DNA of 7,620 nt from Bacteroidota bacterium. GTDB taxonomy: Bacteria > Bacteroidota > Bacteroidia > SXHM01. The DNA is taken from positions 1 to 7,620 of the forward strand of contig SXHM01000209.1 of the NCBI GenBank assembly GCA_005773695.1, read 5' to 3'. Made by a program: the position numbers and the translations under genes. Shown here in pieces: positions 6,605 to 7,620 of this stretch; within the stretch, counting starts at the first letter, position 1, and the number at the start of each line of letters is the position of its first letter. Under the pieces are notes generated by a model. That model saw nothing but the letters and a program-made list of their open reading frames with translations. It had not been told where the DNA came from and did not search any database.

Positions 6605-7620
6605 ATGAATATTAAAGAAGAAAGAAATGATGCTCTGAACGGGAGCATCATCATTGACCTCAAAGCTGACGAATATCTTCCCAAGGTTGATAAAGCGCTG
6701 AAAGAACATCAGAAAAAGGCTTCTATGCCAGGCTTCCGTCCGGGTAAAGTTCCTTTTGGTGTGGTGAAAAAGATGTATGGTAAATCGGTGTTGCTTGACG
6801 AGGTAAATAAAATTCTTTCCGATAGTCTTTACAATTACATCAGCGAGAAAAAACTGAACATTCTTGGAAACCCAATTCCCAATAATGAAAAAACCAGTAA
6901 GGTAGATTTTGATAATCCTTCTGACTTAAATTTTGTTTACGACTTAGGCTATGCCCCTGAGTTTGTGTTGGATATTTCAAATGCACAGACATTTAAGTTT
7001 TACGAGATAAAAGTTACTCCCGAAGAATTGGAACGTGCAGTTGAAAATATTACTAAACGCAATGGTAAATTGGTTGATGTGGAAGTGGCCGAAGAAAATG
7101 ATTTGTTGCATGGAATTTTTACCGAAGTTGATGATAACGGAAATGTTGTTGAAGGCGGAATTACAAGTCATGCAGATGTGGCGTTAGCTCGGGTAAATGA
7201 CGACAATTTAAGAAACACACTTTCCTTATTAAAGAAAGGAGCGAATACTATTGTTGAGCCGGAAAAAATCAGCAATAATGATACCGACCGCGCTGCAATG
7301 CTGGGTATTACTAAAGAGCAGGAAGTTACTGTTGCTGGCAAGAAGTTTAAGTTTGAATTGGAGACAATCAAACATCTTGAGCCAGCCGAAATAAATGAGG
7401 AATTGTTACTGAAAATGTATCCTGCAGGCGATGTGAAGACACTTGATGATTTGAAAAAGAAAATTGAGCAGGATATTAAAAAATACTTTGAAGTAGAAAG
7501 TGAGCGAAAACTAAAGAATGATATTGTGCTGGAGTTGTTGAAGAAAACAAACCTTACTTTACCTGATTCTTTCTTGAAACGTTGGCTGCTTGTAATTAAT
7601 GAAAAAGGAGCAACAGCAGA
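6605..7620 (+). CDS. tig: Trigger factor, ribosome-associated chaperone (C-terminus beyond the right edge)
   Basis: 338 codons are visible, open to the window edge. The ribosome-docking signature GFRPGKVP falls at residues 43-50, the same numbering as GFRKGKVP in E. coli trigger factor, which supports the ATG at 6605 (MNIKEERNDAL) over the in-frame ATG at 6593 that would add MTQL. Residues 1 to about 110 are the ribosome-binding domain, about 160-255 occupy the place of the FKBP-like PPIase domain, and from about 260 (PAEINEELLLKMYPAG) the C-terminal helical chaperone domain begins and is cut off. Known role: binds ribosomal protein L23 at the exit tunnel and shields nascent chains in the cytoplasm. 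The PPIase region is short and diverged, lacking the usual IPGFE-like segment, so prolyl isomerase activity is doubtful. The start lies 18 bases after the tRNA-Leu and has no Shine-Dalgarno sequence; expression probably comes from the tRNA promoter. Confidence 0.95.
   Translation, partial: MNIKEERNDALNGSIIIDLKADEYLPKVDKALKEHQKKASMPGFRPGKVPFGVVKKMYGKSVLLDEVNKILSDSLYNYISEKKLNILGNPIPNNEKTSKVDFDNPSDLNFVYDLGYAPEFVLDISNAQTFKFYEIKVTPEELERAVENITKRNGKLVDVEVAEENDLLHGIFTEVDDNGNVVEGGITSHADVALARVNDDNLRNTLSLLKKGANTIVEPEKISNNDTDRAAMLGITKEQEVTVAGKKFKFELETIKHLEPAEINEELLLKMYPAGDVKTLDDLKKKIEQDIKKYFEVESERKLKNDIVLELLKKTNLTLPDSFLKRWLLVINEKGATA

Noticed and set aside
1..7620. CRISPR arrays, insertion sequences, integrase sites at the tRNA 3' end, phage or defence genes
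   Set aside because: No regularly spaced repeats, transposase motifs or terminal inverted repeats were seen. The tRNA-Leu is followed directly by trigger factor with no integrase gene and no repeat of the tRNA 3' end inside the window.

Overview
The window looks like ordinary chromosome from a member of the Bacteroidota. The evidence is a set of family-specific protein variants (an ExbB/ExbD pair with the Bacteroidota-type MNDIMFFLMLFF membrane start, and a trigger factor with a degenerate central domain), TAnnTTTG-type -7 promoter boxes (best seen ahead of the tRNA), start codons without Shine-Dalgarno sequences, and a tRNA gene without an encoded CCA end. Genus or species cannot be read from the sequence. 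All assignments come from reading motifs; no database search was run.

Layout from left to right: (1) 1-1488, minus strand: the N-terminal 496 residues of a secreted M1-family zinc aminopeptidase whose C-terminus lies beyond the left edge. (2) 1489-1789: an AT-rich spacer with a probable promoter for the peptidase. (3) 1790-2842, minus: a ketopantoate reductase (PanE/ApbA) family protein. (4) 2843-3081: a divergent intergenic region. (5) 3082-4196, plus: a two-gene exbB-exbD operon with an ATGA overlap, encoding an inner-membrane proton-channel energiser. (6) 4203-5396, minus: a THUMP-domain rRNA guanine methyltransferase (RlmL type), convergent with exbD across a 12-bp perfect palindrome that contains both stop codons. 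(7) 5397-5471: a short spacer with what appears to be a decayed copy of a palindromic intergenic repeat. (8) 5472-6368, minus: a flavin reductase-like FMN-binding protein, probably co-transcribed with the methyltransferase. (9) 6474-7620, plus: a strong Bacteroidota-type promoter, a tRNA-Leu(UAG) gene, and 18 bases later trigger factor (tig), which runs off the right edge.

The genes are mainly housekeeping: protein turnover outside the cytoplasm (M1 peptidase), cofactor or redox chemistry (PanE-like, flavin reductase), energising of outer-membrane transport (ExbBD), and translation and folding (rRNA methyltransferase, tRNA-Leu, trigger factor). I found no mobile element, CRISPR array, phage gene or defence system, and no convincing undescribed system. 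The points most worth a second look are the very tight tRNA-Leu/tig linkage, the degenerate intergenic palindrome, the proline-rich N-terminus of ExbB in an operon without tonB, and the divergent PPIase region of trigger factor.
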